From: an uncultured Opitutaceae bacterium
GTDB lineage: Bacteria > Verrucomicrobiota > Verrucomicrobiia > Opitutales > Opitutaceae
Direction: 5' to 3'
DNA length: 64,000 nucleotides
Assembly: GCA_951813085.1 (NCBI GenBank)
Contig: OX638348.1
Coordinates: 1,559,627 to 1,623,626 of the forward strand
Shown in pieces: positions 55,168 through 64,000 of this stretch; the stretch's first letter is position 1; every line of letters begins with the position of its first letter. Made by a program: the position numbers and the translations under genes. The notes below the pieces were generated by a model. It was not told the origin of the DNA and searched no databases. It was given only the letters and a program-made list of their open reading frames with translations.

Positions 55168-56601
55168 CTAAACGAGATTCTCCAGCAAGGCTTTGAATTT
55201 CAAGTCCGTTTCCTGAACCTCAATCGCTGGTACGGAACCTTTTACGATTCCGACGCCCGCGTAGAGGTAGGCGGAGTCTCCATCGATCAAGGCAGATCGA
55301 ATCGCCACGATGAACTCGCCCTCCAGATCGCTGTTCACCCAGCCGATGGGTCCCGCATAGAGACCTCGAGAAAAGGGCTCGTATTGAGGAATCCGGTCGC
55401 AGGATTCCTTTCTTGGTGATCCTCCCACTGCTGGCGAGGGGTGCAATTGCTCCACGAGATCGAGCAAACTGAGGCCCTCCGTCAATTGCCCGCGCACCTC
55501 GTTATAGAGATGCTGTACATTGCTGAGACACTTCAAGCTCGGACTGGCGTCCGTGTGGACTTGGACGCCGAGGGCCTCCAAACGACGGCAAATAGAGTCT
55601 AGCACAACCTTTTGTTCGTGACGGTCCTTTTCGCTGTTGAGCAGGCCCGCTCCGAGACTGGCATCTTCCCGAGCGGAGAGCCCGCGACGAGCCGAACCGG
55701 CCAAGGCGTCGGTAGCCAATTCCCCATTGGAAACCTTGACCAAACGCTCCGGGCTCGCGCCGATGAAACTCTGCCCTTTTCCATTGGCGAACGAAAACGA
55801 ATAGCAGTCCGGATAGCGGTCCCGCAGCACGTTCAAAATTTCAAGAGGATGGAACGCTTGGTTGGCAACGAGTTTCTGCTCACGAGCCAATACGATCTTT
55901 TCGAAAGCGCCCGCATCGATATCTTCCAGCGCTTGCGTAACCGATTCGCCAAATTGCGTCTTCCCCCCTACTTCGCTTACATCCTCAATCGCCCATTCCT
56001 GTCTCGTAGATTCCTCGGATCTCACTTCTACGGAGGCGTAGTCAAAGGCTTTGAACTTTGTATTGGCATTCCATATACGCTTCGCGATTTGTGAAACATC
56101 GCTATCGGACTGAACCCAAGCGTTGGCGTTGGCGACGCAAACGCCCTTTTGCACGCTCACTTGCCAGCTAGGCACGAAAATCGTACCCGGAGGAAAGGAT
56201 TCCCCTTCAGTTGTCTGGTCGAAGAAGGAAAAACCGCAAAAGAAGTGAGGACCGAAAAACGGCAGGGAATCATCCCCTACTGCGATTGCGTTCGCGATCG
56301 TATCCTTGATGAAGGCGGTCGAGTCGGCAAAGCGCGAGCTTCCTTCTGGCGAGTAGCGCAAAGCCACTTCAGCGCCGGCGAGGGCTACCGATTCGAGCGG
56401 ACGTTCGACGTAGAAGTGAGGCTCGCTCGATTCATAAATTGACTCAAGTACCGCCAATGGATCGAGTAACTCTGAAGCGACCGATATGCTAATGAGCTGC
56501 CCATGGTCCACGGATTCGGCTTTTAGCCGACACCCTTCGAGGAAGGTTTCCAGGGCGGATTCCGAAACCGATTGCGACAGGTCTAAGGGAAGCGTTTCCA
56601 A
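55168..56601 (-). CDS. menF: Isochorismate synthase (menaquinone branch)
   Basis: Converts chorismate to isochorismate, feeding MenD. The 477-residue protein has the chorismate-binding core: FEKIVLAREQKL with the general-base lysine, SFIGASPERLVK, the TDALAGSARRG loop, HPSPAVGGSPRK and a VGIVKGSVPAIEVQETDLK end. The start is TTG at 56601; an AGGAG lies 6 bases before it, which settles the choice. The stop is directly abutted by the menD ATG. An EntC-type enzyme for siderophores is excluded by the MenD neighbour. Confidence 0.92.
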   Translation of the reverse strand: METLPLDLSQSVSESALETFLEGCRLKAESVDHGQLISISVASELLDPLAVLESIYESSEPHFYVERPLESVALAGAEVALRYSPEGSSRFADSTAFIKDTIANAIAVGDDSLPFFGPHFFCGFSFFDQTTEGESFPPGTIFVPSWQVSVQKGVCVANANAWVQSDSDVSQIAKRIWNANTKFKAFDYASVEVRSEESTRQEWAIEDVSEVGGKTQFGESVTQALEDIDAGAFEKIVLAREQKLVANQAFHPLEILNVLRDRYPDCYSFSFANGKGQSFIGASPERLVKVSNGELATDALAGSARRGLSAREDASLGAGLLNSEKDRHEQKVVLDSICRRLEALGVQVHTDASPSLKCLSNVQHLYNEVRGQLTEGLSLLDLVEQLHPSPAVGGSPRKESCDRIPQYEPFSRGLYAGPIGWVNSDLEGEFIVAIRSALIDGDSAYLYAGVGIVKGSVPAIEVQETDLKFKALLENLV

Positions 56602-56607
56602 GAATCG

Positions 56608-56612
56608 CTCCT
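56608..56612 (-). promoter_or_regulatory. Shine-Dalgarno AGGAG deciding a TTG start
   Basis: AGGAG on the minus strand with 6 bases to TTG 56601. It overlaps the last bases of metG and supports translation of isochorismate synthase from a TTG codon. Confidence 0.7.
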
Positions 56613-56613
56613 C

Positions 56614-58152
56614 CTAGGCGTCGTTTTGCGGCTTCGGAAATAGAATGGTCTTTTCTCCCGTCTTTTTGCCGACGATGGCTTCGCTGCGCTGGAGACGCTG
56701 CGTCCAATCGGAATCCGCTTCGTATCCCAGCAAATCGTAGACCTTTTGGCTGGTCTGCGGAAGCACCGGAGCCAAAAGCCCTACAGCGAGCCGCAGCGAT
56801 TCGGCCATCACGAACAAGGATGTATCCAAACGTTTCTTATCTTCAGGATCTTCCGACTTGGCCAATTTCCAAGGCGCCCGTTGCTCCGCGTAGCGATTGA
56901 TAGCGCTGATGAACGCGAACGTCCTTTCGAGACCCGTATGGAATTGAAACTCCTCATAGAGAGCGACTACCTTTGGTTGAGTTTCACCCCAGAGATTCCA
57001 GAGTTCCGTCTCCAGATCCTCTTCTACTTGCGGCGCCGGAATGACTCCATCGAATCCACGTCCTAGCATTGCCAGGACACGGCTCAGTAAATTTCCCAGA
57101 TCGTTAGCCAGGTCCGAATTGTATCGAGCCATGTAGCGTTCTTGCGAGAATTCGCTGTCATGACCCACGTTCATTTCACGGGTGACGAAATAACGGAAGG
57201 CGTCCGACCCGAACTGTCCGATCAAGTCTAACGGGTCCACCACCGTGCCCGTGCTCTTCGACATCTTCTCGCCCGATTTCAACCACCAGCCATGGACCAG
57301 CAAGCTTTTGGGAAGCGCGATATCCGCAGCCTTTAGCATAATCGGCCAATAGACCGCATGGGGCGGAACGAGGATGTCTTTCCCTATGACGTGAAAGTCC
57401 GCCGGCCAGTGATCCTCGAAAGAGTCGGTTCCATAGCCGACTGCGGATACGTAATTGACCAAAGCATCGAACCAGACGTAGGTGACGTAGTCCTCATCGA
57501 ACGGAAGCGGTATCCCCCACTCCAGGCGTTCCTTCGGGCGGGAAATGCACAGATCGTTGATCGGTTCTTTCAAAAACTCCAGTACCTGCTTGGCCCGGAA
57601 TAGAGGATAGATGAACGACTCATTACTCTTGGTATGATCGATAAGCCAATCCTGATGCTGGCTCAGCTTGAAGAAGTAGTTGCTTTCGGTGATCTCCTCC
57701 ACCTCGCCAAACAACGCTGGCCACTCTCCATTCTCGTCTCGATCTTTGTCCTGAAGAAACTGCTCAGCGCGCTTGCTGTAGTAGCCTTGGTACTCCGCTT
57801 TGTAGATATCGCCTTGATCGAATAGCTTCTGCAGGATCGATCGGACAACGTTCTTGTGCCGGTCCTCGGTCGTCCGAATGAAGTCGTCGTTGGATACATC
57901 CAAGCTTGCGCAAAGCCCCTTGAAGGCGACCGCTGCTTCATCGCACAGCTCAATTGGTTCGATACCGCGGGCTTGAGCGGATTGCTGGACCTTCTGCCCA
58001 TGCTCATCGATTCCGGTTAGGAAGTACACGTCGTCCCCCATCAAGCGACGGAAACGGGCGACCACATCGGTCAAAACCTTCTCGTACGCATGGCCGAGAT
58101 GAGGCTTACCATTGGCATAATCAATCGCAGTTGTGATGTAGAATGACTTCAT
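56614..58152 (-). CDS. metG: Methionyl-tRNA synthetase without zinc-knuckle cysteines
   Basis: Class I synthetase for tRNA-Met, 512 residues. It starts FYITTAIDYANGKPHLGHAYEK (HLGH signature), has FLTGIDEHGQKVQQ and the KMSKS loop (SGEKMSKSTGTV). The connecting peptide where many MetRS proteins have CxxC knuckles reads YSKRAEQFLQDKDRD with no cysteine, so no zinc is bound. The C-terminal part is the anticodon-binding helix bundle and there is no EMAP-like dimerisation domain. It is in the minus-strand run after the CDGSH gene. Confidence 0.95.
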   Translation of the reverse strand: MKSFYITTAIDYANGKPHLGHAYEKVLTDVVARFRRLMGDDVYFLTGIDEHGQKVQQSAQARGIEPIELCDEAAVAFKGLCASLDVSNDDFIRTTEDRHKNVVRSILQKLFDQGDIYKAEYQGYYSKRAEQFLQDKDRDENGEWPALFGEVEEITESNYFFKLSQHQDWLIDHTKSNESFIYPLFRAKQVLEFLKEPINDLCISRPKERLEWGIPLPFDEDYVTYVWFDALVNYVSAVGYGTDSFEDHWPADFHVIGKDILVPPHAVYWPIMLKAADIALPKSLLVHGWWLKSGEKMSKSTGTVVDPLDLIGQFGSDAFRYFVTREMNVGHDSEFSQERYMARYNSDLANDLGNLLSRVLAMLGRGFDGVIPAPQVEEDLETELWNLWGETQPKVVALYEEFQFHTGLERTFAFISAINRYAEQRAPWKLAKSEDPEDKKRLDTSLFVMAESLRLAVGLLAPVLPQTSQKVYDLLGYEADSDWTQRLQRSEAIVGKKTGEKTILFPKPQNDA

Positions 58153-58239
58153 GACTTAAAAATCGGCGGTAAGCCATAAGCGGGCGAATTTCCGACCGCA
58201 ACCTAATTAAGTCACCCTAAACACTTGGCAGCGACGGCC

Positions 58240-58473
58240 TTATTTGTGGCTTCCGTCGCAAAACGGGGCGTTCCCCGTCGACTTGCAGGTGCAAAGGAAA
58301 TGGGGCCCATCCTTCTCCGCCTTGAAGATCTGCGGACGAAACTCAGTCCCACCATGGCTTCCATCGCAAAACGGCTGGTTCGAGGACGCGCCGCATGTGC
58401 AGTACGCATAGGTTTCACCTGCTACCAATTCCACCCATTCCGGGCCGTCGCCTGCTCGTTTCGCTTCGCTCAT
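58240..58473 (-). CDS. CDGSH iron-sulfur domain protein
   Basis: The 77-residue protein has two CDGSH motifs, each as C-x-C-x(8-9)-FCDGSH: CTCGASSNQPFCDGSH (about residues 25-40) and CTCKSTGNAPFCDGSH (about residues 61-76). Each binds a 2Fe-2S cluster through three cysteines and a histidine. Two-motif CDGSH proteins are thought to carry electrons or clusters; no specific role is known. It sits between gatB and metG on the same strand. Confidence 0.9.
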   Translation of the reverse strand: MSEAKRAGDGPEWVELVAGETYAYCTCGASSNQPFCDGSHGGTEFRPQIFKAEKDGPHFLCTCKSTGNAPFCDGSHK

Positions 58474-58603
58474 AATACGTTTCTTCTATTTGGGATTCAA
58501 GCGGGACAGTATAACATAATCGCACCGCGGTATCATGGGTTGGACAACACCCGGACGGTCGGGAAAAGTCAACCTGTCTCTAATCGCCTGAGCCGAGCGA
58601 TCT

Positions 58604-60049
58604 TCAGGAGAGCAAGGAGCGAAGCATCGGATTCACCGCTTGCGGATTGGCCTTGCCCCGACTCTTCTTCATGACCTGCCCAAGAAGAGCGTTAAGGGCC
58701 TTCTCGTTGCCTGACTTGAAGTCCTCGATGGGGCGCGGATTCTCATCGATCGCCTCTTGGCACCATACCTTGACCTGGTCCTCATCGAAGTCGGGCTTCA
58801 GTCCCTTTCGGTCGATGACAGCTTCCGCGAGCTCGCCGCTATTGAACATTTCGACAAAGACATCTTTCGCGATCTGTTTTGTAATGGTCCCCTTCTCAAC
58901 CGCTGCAACCAGCGACAGCAAATGATCCGGCGTAATTCTGCAGTCTGCCAATGACTGGCTCGACTCCGACAGTTCGCGAAGCAGATCATTGGTCACATAG
59001 TTGCCCAGGGCTTGGGCCGATTGCGGCGCTTGCTTCGCCGCCGTTTCGAAAAAGTCGCTCAATACACGATCCGGCACAAGAACGGAGGTAATCGTATAAG
59101 GAAGCGCGTATTCATCCATGAATCGACGCTGCTTGTCGAATGGAAGCTCGGGAATTTCCGCGCGTATCCAATTTCTCCATTCATCATCGATCCGAACGGG
59201 CATCAAGTCAGGATCCGGGAAATAGCGGTAATCATGAGCATCCTCTTTTTCCCGCATCAGCTCCGTGCGCCCCTGGTCCGCGTCCCAGCGCCAAGTTGCC
59301 TGGGTAATCGTACGGCCCTTCTTCAATTCCTGAGTCTGCCGCTTGATCTCGTACTCGATCCCATTCTTGACGCCGGTGATGCTATTCAAGTTCTTGAGCT
59401 CGATTTTCGCGCCAAGCTCTTTCTGCCCTACGGGCCTAACGGAAATATTGGCATCCGCTCGCATCTGGCCCTTCTCCATATCGCAATCCGAGACGCCGCA
59501 ATAGATCATGGTCTGGCGAATAGCAGTTAGGAAGGCGAACGCTTCTTCCCCGGAATGCATATCCGGCTCGCTAACGATCTCCATCAAAGGCGTAAACGCG
59601 CGATTGTAGTCGACCAAGCTGTCTTCGGAGAAGTGATTGAGCTTGCCGACGTCGTTCTCCAAATGGATACGCGTCAGGGCTACCTTTCTGTGCTCGCCCA
59701 TAACAGCGCGCGTCTCCCCTTCAAGCTCGATTTCTACAAAGCCCCCATCGCAGATGGGCTGATCGTACTGAGTGATCTGATAGTTATTCGGGCTATCCGG
59801 ATAGAAATAGTTTTTCCGGTCCCATTTGCAGGTATCCGGGATGTCGCAATTCAGAGCGAGGCCCGCTTTGATGATTCCATCCAAGGCGGCCTTGTTCATG
59901 ACCGGCAAGGACCCCGGCAAGCCCATAACAACAGGATCGACCAACTCGTTAGGCTCGTAGCCGTAGCCGGCGCGACTACCCGAGAATATCTTGGATTCCG
60001 TCTTAATCTGAACGTGAACTTCCAGTCCAATTACCGCTTCGTACTCCAT
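58604..60049 (-). CDS. gatB: Aspartyl/glutamyl-tRNA amidotransferase subunit B
   Basis: Second catalytic subunit of the GatCAB complex, which amidates Glu-tRNA-Gln or Asp-tRNA-Asn. The 481-residue protein starts EYEAVIGLEVHVQIKTESKIF, has VMGLPGSLPVMNKAALD, GVSDCDMEKGQMRADANISVR, and LKNLNSITGVKNGIEYEI, with a C-terminal helical tail domain. The start ATG is at 60049. It follows gatA at 30 bases. Confidence 0.96.
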   Translation of the reverse strand: MEYEAVIGLEVHVQIKTESKIFSGSRAGYGYEPNELVDPVVMGLPGSLPVMNKAALDGIIKAGLALNCDIPDTCKWDRKNYFYPDSPNNYQITQYDQPICDGGFVEIELEGETRAVMGEHRKVALTRIHLENDVGKLNHFSEDSLVDYNRAFTPLMEIVSEPDMHSGEEAFAFLTAIRQTMIYCGVSDCDMEKGQMRADANISVRPVGQKELGAKIELKNLNSITGVKNGIEYEIKRQTQELKKGRTITQATWRWDADQGRTELMREKEDAHDYRYFPDPDLMPVRIDDEWRNWIRAEIPELPFDKQRRFMDEYALPYTITSVLVPDRVLSDFFETAAKQAPQSAQALGNYVTNDLLRELSESSQSLADCRITPDHLLSLVAAVEKGTITKQIAKDVFVEMFNSGELAEAVIDRKGLKPDFDEDQVKVWCQEAIDENPRPIEDFKSGNEKALNALLGQVMKKSRGKANPQAVNPMLRSLLS

Positions 60050-60079
60050 TGTCGTTGTCCGGTTATTCCTTTTCAGTTC

Positions 60080-61552
60080 TTAAAGGTCTGGATGCTCGTC
60101 GCAATAGCTATGGGCCGATTCGAAGGTATGTCCGATAGCGACGAGGTCTTCTTCATGAAACGGCTTTCCTATGATCTGAAGGCCTACGGGCAGGCCATCG
60201 GCGTATCCACAAGGAACCGACAAACCGGGTATCCCGGCTAAATTCGCGGATATCGTATAGATATCGCTCAAGTACATCGATAGCGGATCCTCGGTGTGTG
60301 TGCCCTTCTTAAATGCGGGATTGGGCGACGTCGGCGCAAGAATGGCATCGACTTCCTGGAAAGCGTTCTCGAAATCCTGACGAATCAAGGTCCTGGTTTT
60401 CTGAGCCTTCAAGTAGTAGGCATCGTAGTAGCCGCTGCTCAACACATAGGTCCCCAGAATGACGCGACGCTTCACTTCCTCTCCGAATCCTTCCGCTCGG
60501 GATTGATGATAGATATCGACCGAGTCCTTGCCATCGAAGGCTTCGGCGCGATGCGTGTAGCGAATGCCATCGTAGCGAGCGAGATTCGATGAGGCTTCCG
60601 CGGTAGCGACGATGTAGTAAGTAGCCACTGCATACTCGGTATGCGGCAGCGAGATTTCCTTGAATTCGCACCCGATAGAACGGTAGTAGGCAATCGCTTC
60701 TTCAACGGCTGCGAGCGGCGCGGCGGACCCGGCCTGGGCGAAATACTCTTTCGGCAAGCCAAAGATCCACTTCTTGCCCTTCAAGCGTTCAATGGCTCCG
60801 GGGAAGTCCGGTACGTCGATCTTGTATGAAGTCGAATCGCGACGGTCATATCCCGAGATCGCCTGCAGCAGCTCAGCCACATCCTGGACCGTTCGACCCA
60901 TTGGACCCACCTGATCGAGCGATGAAGCGAATGCAGCCAATCCGTAGCGCGAAACGCGACCGTAGGTTGGCTTAAGTCCGACGACGCCGCAATGAGACGC
61001 GGGCTGTCGAATGGAGCCTCCGGTATCGCTCCCCAATGCGATAGGCGCCTCTCCCGCGGAGACTGCTGCTGCCGATCCTCCTGAACTTCCGCCCGGAACG
61101 CAGTCGAGGTTCCAAGGATTCGAGGTCGTTTTCGTAGCGGAATTCTCCGTTGATGAGCCCATGGCGAATTCATCCATGTTCAACCGTCCCCAAAGAACAG
61201 CGCCCGATCGCTTCAAATTCTCGATACAGGTCGCATCGTAGGGTGAAACGAAATTCTCCAGGATCTTGCTCGAACAGGTCAAAGGCTGTCCTTTCACAGC
61301 CAATACATCCTTGATTCCTACTGGAATTCCGTCCAGCGGACCTAGCGCTCCGCCCTGCGATCGTCGTTCATCCGATTGCGTTGCCTGAGACAAGGCATCC
61401 TCCGCGTCGAAGCTATTGAATGCGTTTACGCGATCATCGACCGCTTGGGTCCGATCGATTATCGCCTGCGTGAGCTCTACGGACGATATCTCTTTCGAAT
61501 CGAGCAGAGATGCGAGCGCGGCAGCGCTTTTATAGTGAAGGTCTTGGCTCAT
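60080..61552 (-). CDS. gatA: Aspartyl/glutamyl-tRNA amidotransferase subunit A
   Basis: Amidase-signature glutaminase subunit, 490 residues. The catalytic triad is in register: Lys80 (VGIKDVLAV), Ser155 ([10 protein letters not shown]) and Ser179 ([10 protein letters not shown]). Later motifs are [12 protein letters not shown] and [15 protein letters not shown]. It generates ammonia from glutamine for GatB. The order gatC-gatA-gatB is the standard operon order. Confidence 0.96.
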   Translation of the reverse strand: MSQDLHYKSAAALASLLDSKEISSVELTQAIIDRTQAVDDRVNAFNSFDAEDALSQATQSDERRSQGGALGPLDGIPVGIKDVLAVKGQPLTCSSKILENFVSPYDATCIENLKRSGAVLWGRLNMDEFAMGSSTENSATKTTSNPWNLDCVPGGSSGGSAAAVSAGEAPIALGSDTGGSIRQPASHCGVVGLKPTYGRVSRYGLAAFASSLDQVGPMGRTVQDVAELLQAISGYDRRDSTSYKIDVPDFPGAIERLKGKKWIFGLPKEYFAQAGSAAPLAAVEEAIAYYRSIGCEFKEISLPHTEYAVATYYIVATAEASSNLARYDGIRYTHRAEAFDGKDSVDIYHQSRAEGFGEEVKRRVILGTYVLSSGYYDAYYLKAQKTRTLIRQDFENAFQEVDAILAPTSPNPAFKKGTHTEDPLSMYLSDIYTISANLAGIPGLSVPCGYADGLPVGLQIIGKPFHEEDLVAIGHTFESAHSYCDEHPDL

Positions 61553-61648
61553 TCTTAAACCACGATCACCGCGCCTAAAATCTTGTTGGTCAACTCCTCT
61601 TCAATCATTCTCCGTACCTCCGTGTCCTTCGTGGCTAATTATTCAAAA

Positions 61649-61939
61649 CTACTCTACCACCTTGGGTACAACGAACATGTTCTGCCGCTGCTTAGGAGCG
61701 TTTTTCAGGGCCTCGCTCGTCGGCAATTCCGCTTCAGTCCTGTCCTCTCGCCATACATTTTCGATCGAATGAGGATGGGCAGTCGGTTCAACGTGACCCG
61801 TATCGAGCTCGTTGAGCTTATCGATGTATCCAAGGATCGAATCCAGCTGGGAAGAGAATTTTTCTTTCTCTGCATCCGTCAAGGCGATGCGTGCTAGGTC
61901 GGCTACCTTATCGATATCTATATGCGGCTTCTCGGACAT
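61649..61939 (-). CDS. gatC: Aspartyl/glutamyl-tRNA amidotransferase subunit C
   Basis: The 96-residue subunit wraps GatA and stabilises the complex. The sequence shows VADLARIALTDAEKEKFSSQ, LDSILGYIDKLNELDT and an AHPHSIENVWREDR end, the family pattern. It starts 29 bases after the pheT stop. GatCAB here implies that tRNA-Gln and/or tRNA-Asn are charged indirectly. Confidence 0.94.
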   Translation of the reverse strand: MSEKPHIDIDKVADLARIALTDAEKEKFSSQLDSILGYIDKLNELDTGHVEPTAHPHSIENVWREDRTEAELPTSEALKNAPKQRQNMFVVPKVVE

Positions 61940-61968
61940 GCGTCTTGATAGTTAGATGATTTCTAAAA

Positions 61969-64000
61969 TCAGTCCCTGATTTCAAAAGACGTTTTTTCTC
62001 GAATCGCGCTTTGTATCGCATCGAACGCCTTGTTCACTTCCTTGTCCTTCAAAGTACGCTCCTTGGAACGGAACTCCATAGAAAGGGCGACGCTCTTCTT
62101 TCCCACCGGTAATCCCTCGCCTTCATAAACATCGAACACGTCAATGGACTCCAATTCGAAGGTGCCTTGGGTCGATTTCTGAGCGATTTTCTCCACAGTC
62201 TTCAATACAGCGCTGGCCAACTCCCCTTCATCCACCAAGAGCGCTAGATCTTTAGAAGACGACGGAAAGAGGCTGAAGGACTGGAACTGTACGCGTTTCG
62301 TGGCCTTCAGGCGCTCAGGCAAGATACAGAAAGAGCCAGCCATAATATCCCCTTCGATATCCATAGCCTTCATACGCTCCAAATTCATCAAGCCAAACTC
62401 TGCGGAAATCCCTGCTCGTGGATCTTCCACAAGCGCTGCCTGGCCTGATTGCCAAGCCGTCGACGCATCCTCGATTTGGGTCATGCCAAAGCGACCGATA
62501 TTGATGCCTGCCATGCCAGCGAGAATCTCAGCGCGCCGCTTCGCTAGATAAAAATCATCGGCCTCGCGCGCCTTCCAGCTTCTGGCCTGTCCGACCGAAC
62601 AGGCAACGAAGGCCACAGAGATCATTTCGACCAGCTTTCCGTTGGATTCTCGGAAAACGCGACCCGTTTCGAAAAACCGTGTGGCGCCGGTCTTGCGCGA
62701 TTGATTCAGGCGAAGCGTTTCCAGAATACCGGGTATCAAGCTATGCCTTAGCTGTGTTTGATCCTCGCTGATGGGATTCTTGAGCTCTAGCGGCAAAGCG
62801 GCCACTGAGTCTGCCCAAGCCTTCTGCTCATCCCCGGAACGAAGCGTATAGTTCACGACTTCGCAAAAATGCTGTCCCACCAGGTAACGGGTCGCTTCGC
62901 GAGCGTATTCCGTTATCGGATGGTCATTGGCTCCGGTAGCGGTCGCAACCACGGCGCCCGATGGAATCTTGTCCGTGTCGTAGATTCGCAACACTTCCTC
63001 AAGCAGATCAATCGGACGTTCCAGGTCACCGCGATAGCTCGGCACTTCCACTGTCCAGTTGCCGTCGCCGGAAACGTTGAGATTGAGACGCTCTAGGCTG
63101 CTCTTTATCTCTGCATCCGAAATTTCGAATCCTGCCTTCGCTCGGACCCAATCGGAAGACAATTCTATCGTCCGATTCCAATCCGGCTCCGCGCCTGCTA
63201 CGTATTCAGGGCCGCAGACTTCGCCACCCGCGGTTTCCAGAATCAGCTGAACCGCTCGGTCAGTCGCGTAGCGCAGCGATCTAGGATCGACGCCTCTCTC
63301 GAATCGGTACGAGCTGTCTGAGGATAGTCCCAAAGTCTTGGATACCCAGCGAATCGTAGTGGGATTGAAATAGGCAACCTCAAGCACTAAGTCCACCGTG
63401 TACGGCTTCACCCCCGAATTCTGCCCTCCCATCACTCCGGCGACCGCGAGAGCGCGGGATTTATCAGCGACCACGACCATGCGACTCGACAGCTTGCGCT
63501 CGATGTCGTCCAAGGTAGTGATGCCCTCCTCTTCACGGGCATTGCGCACCGTAATTTTCCCGCCGTTGATGTCGCGGGCATCGAAGGCGTGCAAGGGATT
63601 GCCACATTCGTGCAGCACGAAATTAGTAACATCGACCACGTTGTTGATTGGACGCAGCCCTATCGAACCGAGAAGCTCCTGCATCCATGCAGGGCTCGGT
63701 CCGATCGTTACGCCTTTGATCACCGTAGCGCGATAGAGTGGACAATCGTCGGGGCATTCCACAGTAGCCCCGCTGAAGATCGACTCTGCAGCGACGCGGG
63801 AGGATGGCTCCGGAAGTTCCGAAGTAGAAGGGATTTTCAGCTCCCTCTGATACCAGGCGGCCAATTCTCGAGCGATGCCGATATGCGAAAGGCAATCAGG
63901 ACGGTTTGGAGTGACCTCGAGATTGAATACAGTGTCGCTATCGGTGAGGACGGCGTTGATGGGCGTTCCCAAATCAGGGGCGCCTTCGAGTATCAGCAAT
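61969..64000 (-). CDS. pheT: Phenylalanyl-tRNA synthetase beta subunit (partial, C-terminal 676 residues)
   Basis: The frame is open at the window end. It starts inside the N-terminal region with VFNLEVTPNRPDCLSHIGIARELA, then the B3/B4 region (INNVVDVTNFVLHECGNPLHAFD), AVAGVMGGQNSGV, the B5 domain, ELLEEVLRIYDTDKIP, and the catalytic-like domain with VNYTLRSGD and FFETGRVF. It ends with the B8 anticodon-binding domain (SLFPSSSKDLALLVDE, FDVYEGEGLPVGKKSVALSMEFRS). The missing N-terminus, including part of the EMAP-like domain, lies beyond base 64000. It leads the gatC-gatA-gatB run. Confidence 0.95.
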   Translation of the reverse strand, partial: LLILEGAPDLGTPINAVLTDSDTVFNLEVTPNRPDCLSHIGIARELAAWYQRELKIPSTSELPEPSSRVAAESIFSGATVECPDDCPLYRATVIKGVTIGPSPAWMQELLGSIGLRPINNVVDVTNFVLHECGNPLHAFDARDINGGKITVRNAREEEGITTLDDIERKLSSRMVVVADKSRALAVAGVMGGQNSGVKPYTVDLVLEVAYFNPTTIRWVSKTLGLSSDSSYRFERGVDPRSLRYATDRAVQLILETAGGEVCGPEYVAGAEPDWNRTIELSSDWVRAKAGFEISDAEIKSSLERLNLNVSGDGNWTVEVPSYRGDLERPIDLLEEVLRIYDTDKIPSGAVVATATGANDHPITEYAREATRYLVGQHFCEVVNYTLRSGDEQKAWADSVAALPLELKNPISEDQTQLRHSLIPGILETLRLNQSRKTGATRFFETGRVFRESNGKLVEMISVAFVACSVGQARSWKAREADDFYLAKRRAEILAGMAGINIGRFGMTQIEDASTAWQSGQAALVEDPRAGISAEFGLMNLERMKAMDIEGDIMAGSFCILPERLKATKRVQFQSFSLFPSSSKDLALLVDEGELASAVLKTVEKIAQKSTQGTFELESIDVFDVYEGEGLPVGKKSVALSMEFRSKERTLKDKEVNKAFDAIQSAIREKTSFEIRD

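Noticed and set aside
1-64000. tRNA, rRNA, CRISPR arrays, prophage or defence islands.
   Set aside because: No cloverleaf, regular spaced repeats, integrase or phage genes were seen; the EVE gene alone, inside a tyrA operon, is not evidence of a defence system.

Overview
The window reads as a chromosomal segment of a Verrucomicrobiota bacterium, most likely class Opitutia (Opitutales/Puniceicoccales type). This is inferred from three things: Planctomycetes/Verrucomicrobia-type paired families (DUF1549/DUF1553 with DUF1501, DUF1552 with DUF1592), an arylsulfatase and arylsulfotransferase set, and a DUF5060 glycoside-hydrolase-like protein. Many starts lack a clear Shine-Dalgarno, and several genes start with TTG or GTG. 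No tRNA, rRNA or CRISPR array was seen.

Layout. (a) 0-12 kb is housekeeping: the dapF 3' end, pyrD, an acidic-tailed unknown, hemB, cysS, a ThrRS without TGS domain, a PIN-TRAM membrane protein with a newly read 48-residue membrane ORF, then EVE-tyrA-aroA-cmk-plsC as a tight aromatic amino acid, nucleotide and lipid operon. (b) 12-22 kb is accessory carbohydrate metabolism: a secreted DUF5060 protein, a XylR-like regulator divergent from an operon of isopropylmalate/tartrate-dehydrogenase-like, cyclase, Gfo/Idh/MocA and VOC genes, then an arylsulfotransferase-like protein, a broken esterase/SMP-30 fusion and a GNAT. (c) 22-38 kb holds two PSCyt-type gene pairs, an HGSNAT-like membrane acyltransferase, and a five-gene minus-strand operon (HUMPS aldolase/decarboxylase, MDR, SDR, TIM-barrel epimerase, Gfo/Idh/MocA) divergent from a broken sulfatase. 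(d) 38.8-44.4 kb is a decay zone: a serine-hydrolase pseudogene cut by a GC-rich IS256-family remnant, a YidC-like fragment fused to the IS remnant, a TlpA-like protein with CxxR instead of CxxC, a frameshifted monooxygenase-like gene, a lipoprotein and a SdpI-like protein. (e) 44.4-64 kb is again housekeeping: methyltransferase, pheA-scpB, ilvD, pgi, a coiled-coil protein, a 51-residue lipoprotein, rsmI, Ppx/GppA, and a long minus-strand run pheT-gatC-gatA-gatB-CDGSH-metG-isochorismate synthase-menD.

The main observation is that all clear reading-frame lesions (three C-to-T-type nonsense codons, at least four single-base frameshifts, IS truncations) lie between about 20.5 and 43.3 kb, in sulfated-carbohydrate and PSCyt-type genes, while every housekeeping frame on either side is intact. 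This looks like erosion of a polysaccharide-use island rather than random sequence error. The best candidate for undescribed biochemistry is the 27.8-32.6 kb sugar operon, whose MDR dehydrogenase has lost its structural-zinc cysteines.
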